NCBI GenBank assembly: GCA_016718205.1
Contig: JADKEB010000036.1
Location: 156,923-220,922 of the forward strand
Origin: Saprospiraceae bacterium
GTDB lineage: Bacteria; Bacteroidota; Bacteroidia; Chitinophagales; Saprospiraceae
Direction: 5' to 3'
DNA length: 64,000 bases
The notes beneath the pieces were generated by a model. The model did not search any database. It saw nothing but the letters and a program-made list of their open reading frames with translations, and was not told the DNA's origin. Positions 9,318 through 17,940 of this stretch are shown piece after piece. A program made the position numbers and the translations under genes. Each line of letters begins with the position of its first letter. Position 1 is the first letter of the stretch.

Positions 9318-9578
9318 AGAGTATGTTTAAACTTTTATCATTTGGCTCCAAGCGGCAAATTTAATTTTAGCCAGCGTTATATTTTTTGCTGTACCGCGTC
9401 AAGCTACGCTTGAACTTCCGGCTATATTCAGTATTCGCTGCGAGCAGCTGCTCGCAGTTCCTTCTTTATTGAGTAAAGTATTTTACTCAATTCTCGTCAC
9501 AGACGAGACCATTCAGTCATCTTGTCCAAAATTAAATTTTCTCACTTTCGCTCAAACATAAAAATTTAAACATACTCT
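9318..9578. repeat. MITE-like element, family 2 (copy a)
   Basis: The ends AGAGTATGTTTAAA and TTTAAACATACTCT enclose about 260 bp. Both sides carry TTA, consistent with a TTA target duplication; the right-hand TTA is the stop codon of purU on the minus strand. The interior (GGCTCC next to GCGGCAAAT, and CTCACTTTCGCTCAAACAT) matches the element at 41070-41250 in inverted orientation. A central palindrome CGAGCAGCTGCTCG is present. Confidence 0.7.
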
Positions 9579-10414
9579 TATTCCAAGATGACTGTTTTGT
9601 TTCCAGCCACAAAGACATTGTCATTAAAGACAAGCCGAAGTGCTTTTGCTAGGACCAATTTCTCCACATCCCGACCGGCCTGAGCCATTTCCTGCCAGCT
9701 ATGGCTATGATCTACGTGCATGATGTCCTGTTTGATGATTGGGCCTTCGTCAAGATTGTCATTGACAAAGTGGGCAGTAGCACCTATTATCTTTACACCT
9801 CGCAGATAGGCTTGTTTATATGGATTTGCACCTATGAAAGCAGGTAAAAACGAATGGTGTATATTAACGATCCTGTTGGTAAAGTGCTTTACAAAATTAG
9901 GAGTCAGTATGCGCATATACTTTGCCAGGACTATATAATCGGGCGAAAAGTCAGAAATCAATTCTATCATCAAGGTCTCGTGCGCTTCCCGGCCGATACC
10001 TTCCGTAGTGATGTGATAAAATGGTATATCAAATCTCTCACATACATCACTCAGGCTTTCATGATTGCCTATGACTGCAAGTATTTCAGCATTCAGTTCA
10101 CCGTAATGGTTGCGCACCAGCAGCTCTGACAGACAGTGGTGCTCTTTGGTGACTAAGATCACAATTTTCTTTTTACGTTTGTTGTCAAATGAAATTTCAG
10201 CATCAGTAGGTAAGATACCTGACAGTCCATTCATGATTTTATCCTGAACGATTTCACCCGCAATTTCTGATCTCATAAAAAAACGTGAAGTTTCAGGATC
10301 TACAAATTCCTGATTGGACAAAACGTTAAGATTGTTGAAATAAAATACTCCGGTGACTTTATGAACCAGACCTTTTTCGTCGGCACATGATATTCTGACT
10401 ATGCTGTTTTCCAT
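9578..10414 (-). CDS. purU: Formyltetrahydrofolate deformylase
   Basis: The product hydrolyses 10-formyl-tetrahydrofolate to formate and tetrahydrofolate. An N-terminal ACT domain (residues 1-75, ISCADEKGLVHKVTG) is followed by a formyltransferase-fold catalytic domain with the NIHHSFLPAFIGANPY segment, containing the catalytic His, and the downstream GATAHFVNDNLDEGPI, containing the catalytic Asp. The ATG at 10414 is chosen because the ACT domain begins at once; the frame extends upstream to 10486 with non-homologous residues. Length 278 residues is normal. The stop codon coincides with the TTA target duplication of the adjacent repeat element. Confidence 0.93.
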   Translation of the reverse strand: MENSIVRISCADEKGLVHKVTGVFYFNNLNVLSNQEFVDPETSRFFMRSEIAGEIVQDKIMNGLSGILPTDAEISFDNKRKKKIVILVTKEHHCLSELLVRNHYGELNAEILAVIGNHESLSDVCERFDIPFYHITTEGIGREAHETLMIELISDFSPDYIVLAKYMRILTPNFVKHFTNRIVNIHHSFLPAFIGANPYKQAYLRGVKIIGATAHFVNDNLDEGPIIKQDIMHVDHSHSWQEMAQAGRDVEKLVLAKALRLVFNDNVFVAGNKTVILE

Positions 10415-10519
10415 TATTTCTTCAAATATGGGTGCAAAAATATCAGAAAAGTACCACACCTGAACATAAATGGCAGGAATATCCACATAATTGTATTTAA
10501 AATATCAATCTCGTTTTAA

Positions 10520-11152
10520 TTAGGTTTTATCCTGCGGCTGGTGGATATGTCCGCAGATGACTACATTGTATTTTTGGTCTATGGCCAGTATGGACGCTGT
10601 CTCTTCAAAATTATTGATCCAACTGACGGCTTTTTTGACACTTTTTTTAACTCTTTTTGAAAAACTTATTTTTTCTTTCCCAAAATATCTCAAAACATCA
10701 TTTATCAGTCTGTTCAACAAAATTAAGATGTCATATCCCTTTCCACCTAACTTAGCTATAATCCGCGCCCAACCTTTGGTCGTAGCATCAAAAACATCGC
10801 CATGAAATATCCATATCTTTTGACCATCGAGGTCAAGAATAAGTTTGTCATCCAATATGAAGTTTCCCAATTGGGTTCCTGAATATTTCCTTAAAGTTTC
10901 ATCATGATTTCCGGTAATGTAGTATGTCTTGGTGCCATTTTCAGTCATTTTTAGAATTTGTCTGAGCACTTGCATATGGGATTTTGGAAAATAACTTTTT
11001 GAAAAATTCCAGATATCTACGGTGTCTCCGTTTAAAACCAGAATGTCCGGATCAATTCCTTTTAAATATTGGAGCAATTCCTGTGCATGACAACCATACG
11101 TTCCAAGATGTGTGTCACTAATAACTACTATTTCCAGTTTTCTTTTTGACAT
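10520..11152 (-). CDS. Metallophosphoesterase (LpxH-like), C-terminus truncated
   Basis: The product is a calcineurin-like phosphoesterase of the UDP-2,3-diacylglucosamine hydrolase-related group: metal-binding motifs SDTHLG, NGDTVD, TGNHDE, FHGDVFD and GHIHQP are all present in order. The start at 11152 (MSKRKLE) is preferred over 11194 because the fold begins there. The frame stops only four residues after GHIHQP. Relatives normally continue for another 40 or so residues with a SGDW-containing strand, so the gene has lost its 3' end while keeping all metal ligands. The purU frame starts shortly after. The protein may be unstable or inactive. Confidence 0.8.
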   Translation of the reverse strand: MSKRKLEIVVISDTHLGTYGCHAQELLQYLKGIDPDILVLNGDTVDIWNFSKSYFPKSHMQVLRQILKMTENGTKTYYITGNHDETLRKYSGTQLGNFILDDKLILDLDGQKIWIFHGDVFDATTKGWARIIAKLGGKGYDILILLNRLINDVLRYFGKEKISFSKRVKKSVKKAVSWINNFEETASILAIDQKYNVVICGHIHQPQDKT

Positions 11153-11353
11153 TGCACTTATTGATATATAATAATATTTTATAATATAATACAATTATGT
11201 GCAAAAGTCAACTTTTAACATTAAATGAATGTGAAGAGAATAATAAATGAAAGTTAAATATTCATCAGCCTAATGACTGTTAATCAACATAAAGTGAATT
11301 ACTGTAAGAGTTAACAGATTGAAACTTACAAAATAATTACTATGAGAAAAATC

Positions 11354-13831
11354 TTACCTGTTGCCCAGAGGACTTTCTCCCTTCAACAATCTGCGAAGCA
11401 ACTTTGAAAACCTGACGGATATGGCGACCAGATCTTTGGTTTCCAGCAGCAGATTGATGACCAGATCGGTGTTTTTAAATCCATATTCCTTTTTTGAAAC
11501 ACCTTCTACCTGCTTTGCGAGGGCCTCTTCGATATTGTCAAAAATTGATCTTTTGTATGCCTTTACATCATTGATGTCTTCATAGTCATTTTTATCTATC
11601 GCAGCAGCTATTATGTTGAGGTAAGTGACTACTTCGATTTCTATTTTTCTGATCATCTCAGCCTGTCCTGAATCCACAGGTTTGTGTGCATTTTTGATGT
11701 GATTTTCGATGGTATTGATCACGTAAGTCAGGGATTGCAAAATATCCTGCATGTGGTCATTGCTGAGTATATAGAGTTGTGCAGTAGTTTTCTCGCTGAG
11801 TTTGGATTTTTTGATGGCTTTAAACAGGTTGTTTTTTATATCAGCATAGTAAGTGGTCAGTTCCTGATTTATAGTCGCGGCTTCACTTATTTTTTGAAGG
11901 TTTTCCGTCATTAGACCCTCCAAAGCCATACTATAGGCTTCTGAAATTCTGACTAAACTTTCTGAAAGTTTTTTTCCTGTTTTATGAAGGGCTCTGTCGG
12001 TTGTAAAATCCAAAGTTTGAAGCACATTTTGTGTTTCAAGGATCTTTGAATGTTTGATTTTATTTTTGTAGGTTGTGTATAAAATGGATAGAATGACTAT
12101 GGCACAAACGATGATCAATCCTATGGTTTTTAGTTGTAGTAAAATGATTGCCATGATTCCGGCTGAAACAAATGCTACAATCGCAGTCACAAACCATCCT
12201 GCTATTACATTGATGACACCGGCTATCCTGTACGAAGCCGACTCCCTTCCCCATGCACGATCTGCCAGTGATGTACCCATTGCTACCATAAAGGTAACAT
12301 AAGTGGTGGAGAGTGGCAATTTGTAAGATGTACCTACAGCAATCAACATACTGGCCATAGTGAGATTGACAGAAGCCCTGATCAGGTCAAATGCGGGTGC
12401 ATCCGAATCTTCTGGATGGACAACAGGGATAAACTGGGCATTGATTTTGTTTTTGAGTGAAAGTGGCAATAATCCACCAAATGATTGCGCAAATGATACT
12501 GTGCTTCGAACAATTGTTCTAGACAGTACATTGGAAGAAAACCTTTCATCCGTTTCTTCCTGTGTACCCAATTTGACTTCAGTTTCTGTAACGTTTCTGG
12601 CTTTTTTTGAAAACCACAATGTTAAGGTCATAATTATGCCTGCCAATAAAAGATATATATATGGTGTCTGAATGGGGAATTTAAGCCCTGTCATCATATA
12701 GTCAGCAGGCGACACACTATTTGCAACTGAATGCGCAGATGCAAACAATTGATAGGATTGGATACCTGCTAATGGTACACCAATAAAATTAACAAGATCG
12801 TTGCCGGCAAAAGCCATGGCTAAACTGAAGGTGCCAGCGAAGACAACAATTTTTAATGGATTGTACCCTGATCTGTGCAATAAACTGAACACAACCACCC
12901 AAAATGTAAAGAAAGATACCAAAAACCATATCATATGATCTTTTATAAAATCGACTGCAGATTTTATATTTTTATTTCCAAAAAAGATTTCGTATTCAGC
13001 ATCTCCGCTAGTAGTACCACTTACTTTTTCAAATACCATTTGATTGCCACCCGCACCAGTAATAGTTATATATTCCTGAGGGGATAATGTATCCGGAGCA
13101 TTAGGATTTGATGATTTAATATATGAAATGAGCTCAGTAGTAGTAAGTTTTTCAGTAGAATAAGTGGATTTCAGACCTTTATAAATCAAAAAATAACTCA
13201 ACGCCACCATAGCTAATGATCCCCAGATTACTCCAGTTATTTTGAGTTTTTTGGTATAGTTGAAACTAAATAAAACCCTTGAAATCCACATGACCACGAT
13301 ACCAAAACTGAATGATAAAAGTACAGAAAGAAATATGCTCGAAATGATGGTATTGGTTTTTGACCAATTGATTAGCCCAGTCACGTTTTTACTTGCATCA
13401 TTGATGTTAAATAAGTAGTTTAACGGAAGATTTTCTGCAAGAATCATACTTGATGCCACCACAATCGATGCTCCCAGCAATTCGAAAATAATGGAAACTG
13501 TAGTGGATGTAGGTAGTCCTAAAGTATTAAAAGTATCCAGCAGAATGATGTCTGTAAGCATGACTGCCAGAAAGATGACCATTACATTTTCAAGACTGAA
13601 ATATTCCGGGTTGAATATACCTTCTCTGGCTATTTCCATCATTCCGGCGGATGACAAAGCCCCGATGAATATACCTGCGGAAGCAACCCACATGATGGTT
13701 CTGAATGATGCCACTTTGGAGCCAATAGCGGAATTCAAAAAATTGACAGCATCGTTGCCCACACCTACTACAAGGTCCATCACTGCCAGGATTGCCAAAA
13801 TAAATACTCCAGTTATGATAAAAGCTTCCAT
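11354..13831 (-). CDS. Pit-family inorganic phosphate transporter with PhoU-like C-terminus
   Basis: This is an 825-residue inner-membrane protein. The two inverted Pit repeats are visible as GVGNDAVNFLNSAIGSK near residue 23 and FAGNDLVNFIGVPLAG near residue 340, each within a set of hydrophobic helices. A loop of about 60 polar residues separates the halves. After the last helix near residue 600, residues 610-815 are helical and charged and resemble a PhoU domain. The family imports phosphate with a cation. Fused PhoU-like tails are known in Bacteroidota Pit proteins. It is monocistronic and followed 160 bp downstream by the metallophosphoesterase on the same strand. Confidence 0.9.
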   Translation of the reverse strand: MEAFIITGVFILAILAVMDLVVGVGNDAVNFLNSAIGSKVASFRTIMWVASAGIFIGALSSAGMMEIAREGIFNPEYFSLENVMVIFLAVMLTDIILLDTFNTLGLPTSTTVSIIFELLGASIVVASSMILAENLPLNYLFNINDASKNVTGLINWSKTNTIISSIFLSVLLSFSFGIVVMWISRVLFSFNYTKKLKITGVIWGSLAMVALSYFLIYKGLKSTYSTEKLTTTELISYIKSSNPNAPDTLSPQEYITITGAGGNQMVFEKVSGTTSGDAEYEIFFGNKNIKSAVDFIKDHMIWFLVSFFTFWVVVFSLLHRSGYNPLKIVVFAGTFSLAMAFAGNDLVNFIGVPLAGIQSYQLFASAHSVANSVSPADYMMTGLKFPIQTPYIYLLLAGIIMTLTLWFSKKARNVTETEVKLGTQEETDERFSSNVLSRTIVRSTVSFAQSFGGLLPLSLKNKINAQFIPVVHPEDSDAPAFDLIRASVNLTMASMLIAVGTSYKLPLSTTYVTFMVAMGTSLADRAWGRESASYRIAGVINVIAGWFVTAIVAFVSAGIMAIILLQLKTIGLIIVCAIVILSILYTTYKNKIKHSKILETQNVLQTLDFTTDRALHKTGKKLSESLVRISEAYSMALEGLMTENLQKISEAATINQELTTYYADIKNNLFKAIKKSKLSEKTTAQLYILSNDHMQDILQSLTYVINTIENHIKNAHKPVDSGQAEMIRKIEIEVVTYLNIIAAAIDKNDYEDINDVKAYKRSIFDNIEEALAKQVEGVSKKEYGFKNTDLVINLLLETKDLVAISVRFSKLLRRLLKGESPLGNR

Positions 13832-13990
13832 CTCAGGTTTTTCTTTTGTTAAAAGTTAAATATTAGGTGCTCAATTCACACTAAAAATAACCCACAAAGG
13901 TGATGAAAATATCTGAAATTTTCCTGATCTAATGTTAAGTCAATATTAATTTTTAAATTTTGGCAACTGCTTTATCATGTAAGAATGATA

Positions 13991-16900
13991 CTATTTAACT
14001 AATGTAATGGTTCCAGAAATGTTTTCTATATTGCCATCGGATTTTATAATCTGCAGCAAGAAGGTATAGACACTATTTTGACTATTATTGCCACCATCCC
14101 AACATACTTCCCGGCCTTCGCTCTTATAAGACAAATTACCCCACCGATCAAAGATAGAAAGCGATTGAGAAGTTATACATTCTTGTATTTTGCTACACCA
14201 GGTATCATTGGCACCATCACCATTGGGTGAAAAAATATTGGGAAATTCAAGAACACAATCATCCTTTACAGTAATAATCACACAAGTATCTGCCACACAA
14301 CCATCCAACATTCCTTTGACGCAATAGCGGGTAGTGAGTAAAGGTGTAGCCACAGGGTCAGGACATGTAGTACAAGATAATCCCTCTGAAGGTGACCATA
14401 AATATGTATCTGCTCCCAAAGCAGTCAATGAGACTGTCTCACCAGATGAGATGGAAGCAGAGATCGGTCTGATGGTAAGCTTTGGTGATGGCTTCACAAT
14501 GACACTATAAGATGCGGTATCTTTGCAACCATTTAAGTCAGTAATCAAAGTATAGGTCGTATTGACCAAAGGGCTTATTTTTATGGATGCGGTGATTGCT
14601 TGAGTACTCCATAATAATGCACCTTGCGAGGACGATCGTAGAGTCACAGTATCCCCCAGACAGATTTGCTGATCTCCTGTGATATTGGCTTTAGGTTTGG
14701 GCTTTATTACTACTGAAACTTGCCTGGTACCTGTGCATCCTGATACATCACTGACAGTAAGGATGTAATTTCCGTTAATGGTGCTATTTGATGCAGGAAT
14801 GATAAGGTTTCGGGAGGTAGCATTGAAGCCATTCGGACCATTCCAGATAAAAGCTACACCTCCGTTTGCAATGAGCCGTAAAGTATCACCCTCACAAATC
14901 GGGCTGTTGGATGTGACGGTGACATTCAATTGACCAGTGACATTCACGGAGGTCGATGTAGTCGTAGTACAGCCATTTTGTCCTGTAACTGTTACTGCGT
15001 AAGTACCAATATTGGCGGCAGTTAAATTACTTATAACCGGATTTTGTAATGTAGATGTAAAGTTATTGGGTCCTTGCCATTGATAGCTTAAACCTCCTGA
15101 CAGCTGTAAAGCTAGGTTTCCTCCATTGCACACCGGACTATTGGAAGATACTATGGCAATAGGTCCCGGATTGACTGTGATATCGGTGCTCGTCGATGCA
15201 GTACACCCATTGCTAGCTGTCACTGTCAAAAAATAGGTTCCTGCATTCAAAGCAGTTGGGTTATTTATGTTAGGATTTGGTGAGGTATTTGTAAATCCAT
15301 TAGGGCCTGACCAACGATATGTATTACCTCCGGAAGTCATTAAACTCAGAATGGCACCCGCACAGACAGGACTATTGCTTGAAATTGGCACATTCAGTTG
15401 ACTTGTAACCATAACATTAAGTACTGCAGTTTTCATACAACCTCCGGCGTCGGTAACCGTTACCAGATATGAACCTGCATTGTCAGATGATGCATGGGTG
15501 ATGATCGGATTTGCGATCGATGATGTAAAATTATTGGGTCCGGACCATTGGTATTGAGTTCCGCCGGTAGCCGTGAGTATAACATCTGATCCAAAACATA
15601 CAGGACTATTGGATGATACACTACCTGAAGATTGTTGATTGATGACGACTGTGGTCATGGATGTACCAGTGCACCCACGACTATCTGTGACTGTTACCAT
15701 ATAATTGCCGGCCGCACTGGTAGTAACGTTATTGATAGAAATGGATTGATTGGTGCTCGTAAATCCATTTGGCCCTTGCCATTGATAAGAAACGCCTCCA
15801 ATTCCCATCAATGACAAAGTGGAACCAGCACATACCGGACTATTGGATGTTGGGTTGATATTAATAAGTGGAGTACATGGAGAAAATTTTGTGACAAACC
15901 CATCTTTTGTGCCTCCTCCATAACTTACCTGTACTGCACCAAATGTGGCAAGATTATTACTTCCTTCTGTTGTGCCACAAATAAAGATATCATTATTGGC
16001 ATCAATGGCCAAACCATATCCAAAATCATTGGCCCCACCTCCATAATAGGTTGACCAGGTGCGAGTACCGTTATTTTCAAACCTGGTAAAAAACACGTCC
16101 TGACTTCCGGATTTTGTTTGTTGGTATGCTCCGGGAGTAGCCATGACATCAGTGGAAGTGGTATATCCGACCATATACATTCCCCCATTGGATGCTTCTC
16201 TCAATCTGTATACTGTGTCATCTCCATTGCCACCAAAATAGGTAGACCAGATTCTAGCCCCATTTATATTGAATTTGGACAAAAAAGCATCATATCCTAC
16301 GGCTACATTGGATTGAAAGGCAGTTGGCGTTGCTATATTATTGGGAGAATTGGTCGAACCGGAAAGGTAGATCTCTCCCGTATTATTGACAAATAGTGCA
16401 TCACCATAATCGTTGCCACTACCACCATAATAAGTAGACCAAAGGCGATTGCCATTACTGCCAAAAACTGACAGGAAAACATCAGCAGTATTGCCACCGT
16501 ATATGGGCTGTATGGCTCCGGGTGATGCGATATTTGTTGTAGAAGACGTCCATCCGGAAATGACAATATTGCCTGATCCATCACTTTCAACTTGCAAGCC
16601 TGTGTCAAAACCATTATCTCCGAAGTATGTACACCATAGCAACTGACCGTTGGTGTTAAACTTTGCAAAAAGCACATCGTCCCGACCTCTGAATGTATTC
16701 TGGAAAGCACCTGCCGTACTTATATTAGTGGCAGAATTGGTCCAGCCGATAATGATCGGATTACCTGCGATATCTATTTCAATATCATTGGAAAAATCAA
16801 AGTTTTCACCACCCAGGTAGCTGCCCCATATTTTCGTCCCATTGTTAGTGAACTTGGCGATGAATGTGTCTCCGTTGCCGTTATTGACAGTCTGGTGAGT

Positions 16901-17287
16901 ACCAGTTGTGGCTATGCCATTGGTTGAAAATGTCAATCCGGTGATAAATACATTGCCTGCTGCATCCAGGTCTATACTCTGACCAAAATCATCTGCCGAC
17001 CCTCCAAAGTATGTAGACCAAACCTTAATGCCATTCCGGTCATATTTTGCTATGAAGGCATCGCTCTCACCAGCCGGATTTGGTTGATAACTTCCGTTGG
17101 TAGCTATAGCAGTAGGACTATGTGTACTACCGATGACATATACATTTCCGGTCGCATCGATGGCCATATCTCTGAAGCTGTCTTCATCGGTACCACCATG
17201 ATAGGTGGACCAAGCACGATTGGGGATCTGGGCTATGGTAAATGATGAGATGGTGAATAAACATAGGATATGAACATATTGGCGCAT
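13991..17287 (-). CDS. Secreted SBBP/Ig-like repeat protein with type B T9SS domain
   Basis: This 1098-residue surface or secreted protein has a signal peptide (ending SFTIAQ) and about seven SBBP beta-propeller repeats (residues 25-455, pattern STYFGG with GNVFITG). About six Ig-like/PKD-like repeats follow (residues 465-1000, pattern SNSPVC then GPNGFT then AGNYMVTVT). The C-terminus is a CHU_C/gliding-motility type B sorting domain (FPNIFSPNGDGANDTW, IFDRWGN). The last domain directs export through the type IX system. A promoter with TATTTTTG and an upstream palindrome (17305-17360) lies just before the ATG. The function is probably adhesion or matrix; no enzyme domain is seen. Confidence 0.88.
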   Translation of the reverse strand: MRQYVHILCLFTISSFTIAQIPNRAWSTYHGGTDEDSFRDMAIDATGNVYVIGSTHSPTAIATNGSYQPNPAGESDAFIAKYDRNGIKVWSTYFGGSADDFGQSIDLDAAGNVFITGLTFSTNGIATTGTHQTVNNGNGDTFIAKFTNNGTKIWGSYLGGENFDFSNDIEIDIAGNPIIIGWTNSATNISTAGAFQNTFRGRDDVLFAKFNTNGQLLWCTYFGDNGFDTGLQVESDGSGNIVISGWTSSTTNIASPGAIQPIYGGNTADVFLSVFGSNGNRLWSTYYGGSGNDYGDALFVNNTGEIYLSGSTNSPNNIATPTAFQSNVAVGYDAFLSKFNINGARIWSTYFGGNGDDTVYRLREASNGGMYMVGYTTSTDVMATPGAYQQTKSGSQDVFFTRFENNGTRTWSTYYGGGANDFGYGLAIDANNDIFICGTTEGSNNLATFGAVQVSYGGGTKDGFVTKFSPCTPLININPTSNSPVCAGSTLSLMGIGGVSYQWQGPNGFTSTNQSISINNVTTSAAGNYMVTVTDSRGCTGTSMTTVVINQQSSGSVSSNSPVCFGSDVILTATGGTQYQWSGPNNFTSSIANPIITHASSDNAGSYLVTVTDAGGCMKTAVLNVMVTSQLNVPISSNSPVCAGAILSLMTSGGNTYRWSGPNGFTNTSPNPNINNPTALNAGTYFLTVTASNGCTASTSTDITVNPGPIAIVSSNSPVCNGGNLALQLSGGLSYQWQGPNNFTSTLQNPVISNLTAANIGTYAVTVTGQNGCTTTTSTSVNVTGQLNVTVTSNSPICEGDTLRLIANGGVAFIWNGPNGFNATSRNLIIPASNSTINGNYILTVSDVSGCTGTRQVSVVIKPKPKANITGDQQICLGDTVTLRSSSQGALLWSTQAITASIKISPLVNTTYTLITDLNGCKDTASYSVIVKPSPKLTIRPISASISSGETVSLTALGADTYLWSPSEGLSCTTCPDPVATPLLTTRYCVKGMLDGCVADTCVIITVKDDCVLEFPNIFSPNGDGANDTWCSKIQECITSQSLSIFDRWGNLSYKSEGREVCWDGGNNSQNSVYTFLLQIIKSDGNIENISGTITLVK

Positions 17288-17304
17288 ACCAATTATTTTG
17301 GTGT

Positions 17305-17360
17305 CAAAAATACAACATTTTTAACGATTGTTTTGAAACTGCTGTCACATGATGATGTGA
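17305..17360 (-). promoter_or_regulatory. Promoter with palindromic operator, SBBP gene
   Basis: On the minus strand, TATTTTTG (17312 to 17305) fits the Bacteroidota -7 element, about 18 bases before the start codon at 17287. Upstream, TCACATGATGATGTGA at 17345-17360 has 6-base arms and is centred 47.5 bases from the -7 element edge. The same arrangement occurs at 22477-22533 and 26308-26368, which suggests one activator binds all three. Confidence 0.65.
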
Positions 17361-17402
17361 TAATATTTTTAAAATTTACAGTTACCTCCAAAAGTAATCC
17401 TA

Positions 17403-17888
17403 CTACTCGACCTGCGCATTGTATATCACACCATCTGTCACTGTGATGAATTGTCCATTAGCATCTTTTGTGTTGATCTCAAATGTGGCACTCACTTGTA
17501 ACGAGCCACCGGCAGTTTTGGATTTTGTAACGGTAATACTTCCAGTACCGCTCGAATTATTACCAGCAGACCAAAATGACCCAGCAATCTGATCTCCGAA
17601 TGTCAGAGCACCTTTTCCTGTTTTTGTAAATTCATTTTTTGAATTGGTATTAAAATCGGGGATTACTATGGCAATAACAGAAGTTTTATCTGCATTGTCT
17701 TTTTTAACTCCTGCTAAAAACGCTCCACCTATAGCTGAAGAATAAAAATTAACATCGCCTTTCCACTCCACACCATTGATTTTCATGGAGATGAAACTGG
17801 TTTTGCTGTTTGTGTTGCTCCCGCTATCATCATCTTTGCCACATGAAAGCATCATTAAAAACATACAAAAGATAATTGTGTTTTTCAT
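17403..17888 (-). CDS. DUF6252-like lipoprotein
   Basis: A 161-residue lipoprotein starting at ATG 17888 (MKNTIIFCMFLMMLSCGK, lipobox LSC); the seven residues upstream in frame are not signal-like. The mature part begins with a Ser/Asn-rich linker and then FISMKINGVEWKG, typical of DUF6252-type calycin-like beta-barrel lipoproteins of Bacteroidota. Their function is unknown. It lies 52 bp after the fibre-protein gene, probably as the third gene of the operon driven from the 22.5 kb promoter. Confidence 0.6.
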   Translation of the reverse strand: MKNTIIFCMFLMMLSCGKDDDSGSNTNSKTSFISMKINGVEWKGDVNFYSSAIGGAFLAGVKKDNADKTSVIAIVIPDFNTNSKNEFTKTGKGALTFGDQIAGSFWSAGNNSSGTGSITVTKSKTAGGSLQVSATFEINTKDANGQFITVTDGVIYNAQVE

Positions 17889-17940
17889 TCTGATAAAATT
17901 AAGGTGCATTAAAAATATTGAATTTTTGTTGTAAATTATT

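Noticed and set aside
12360..12671. 103-codon frame antisense to the Pit transporter
   Set aside because: The minus-strand gene is certain and covers it fully; the frame has no homology or start signal.
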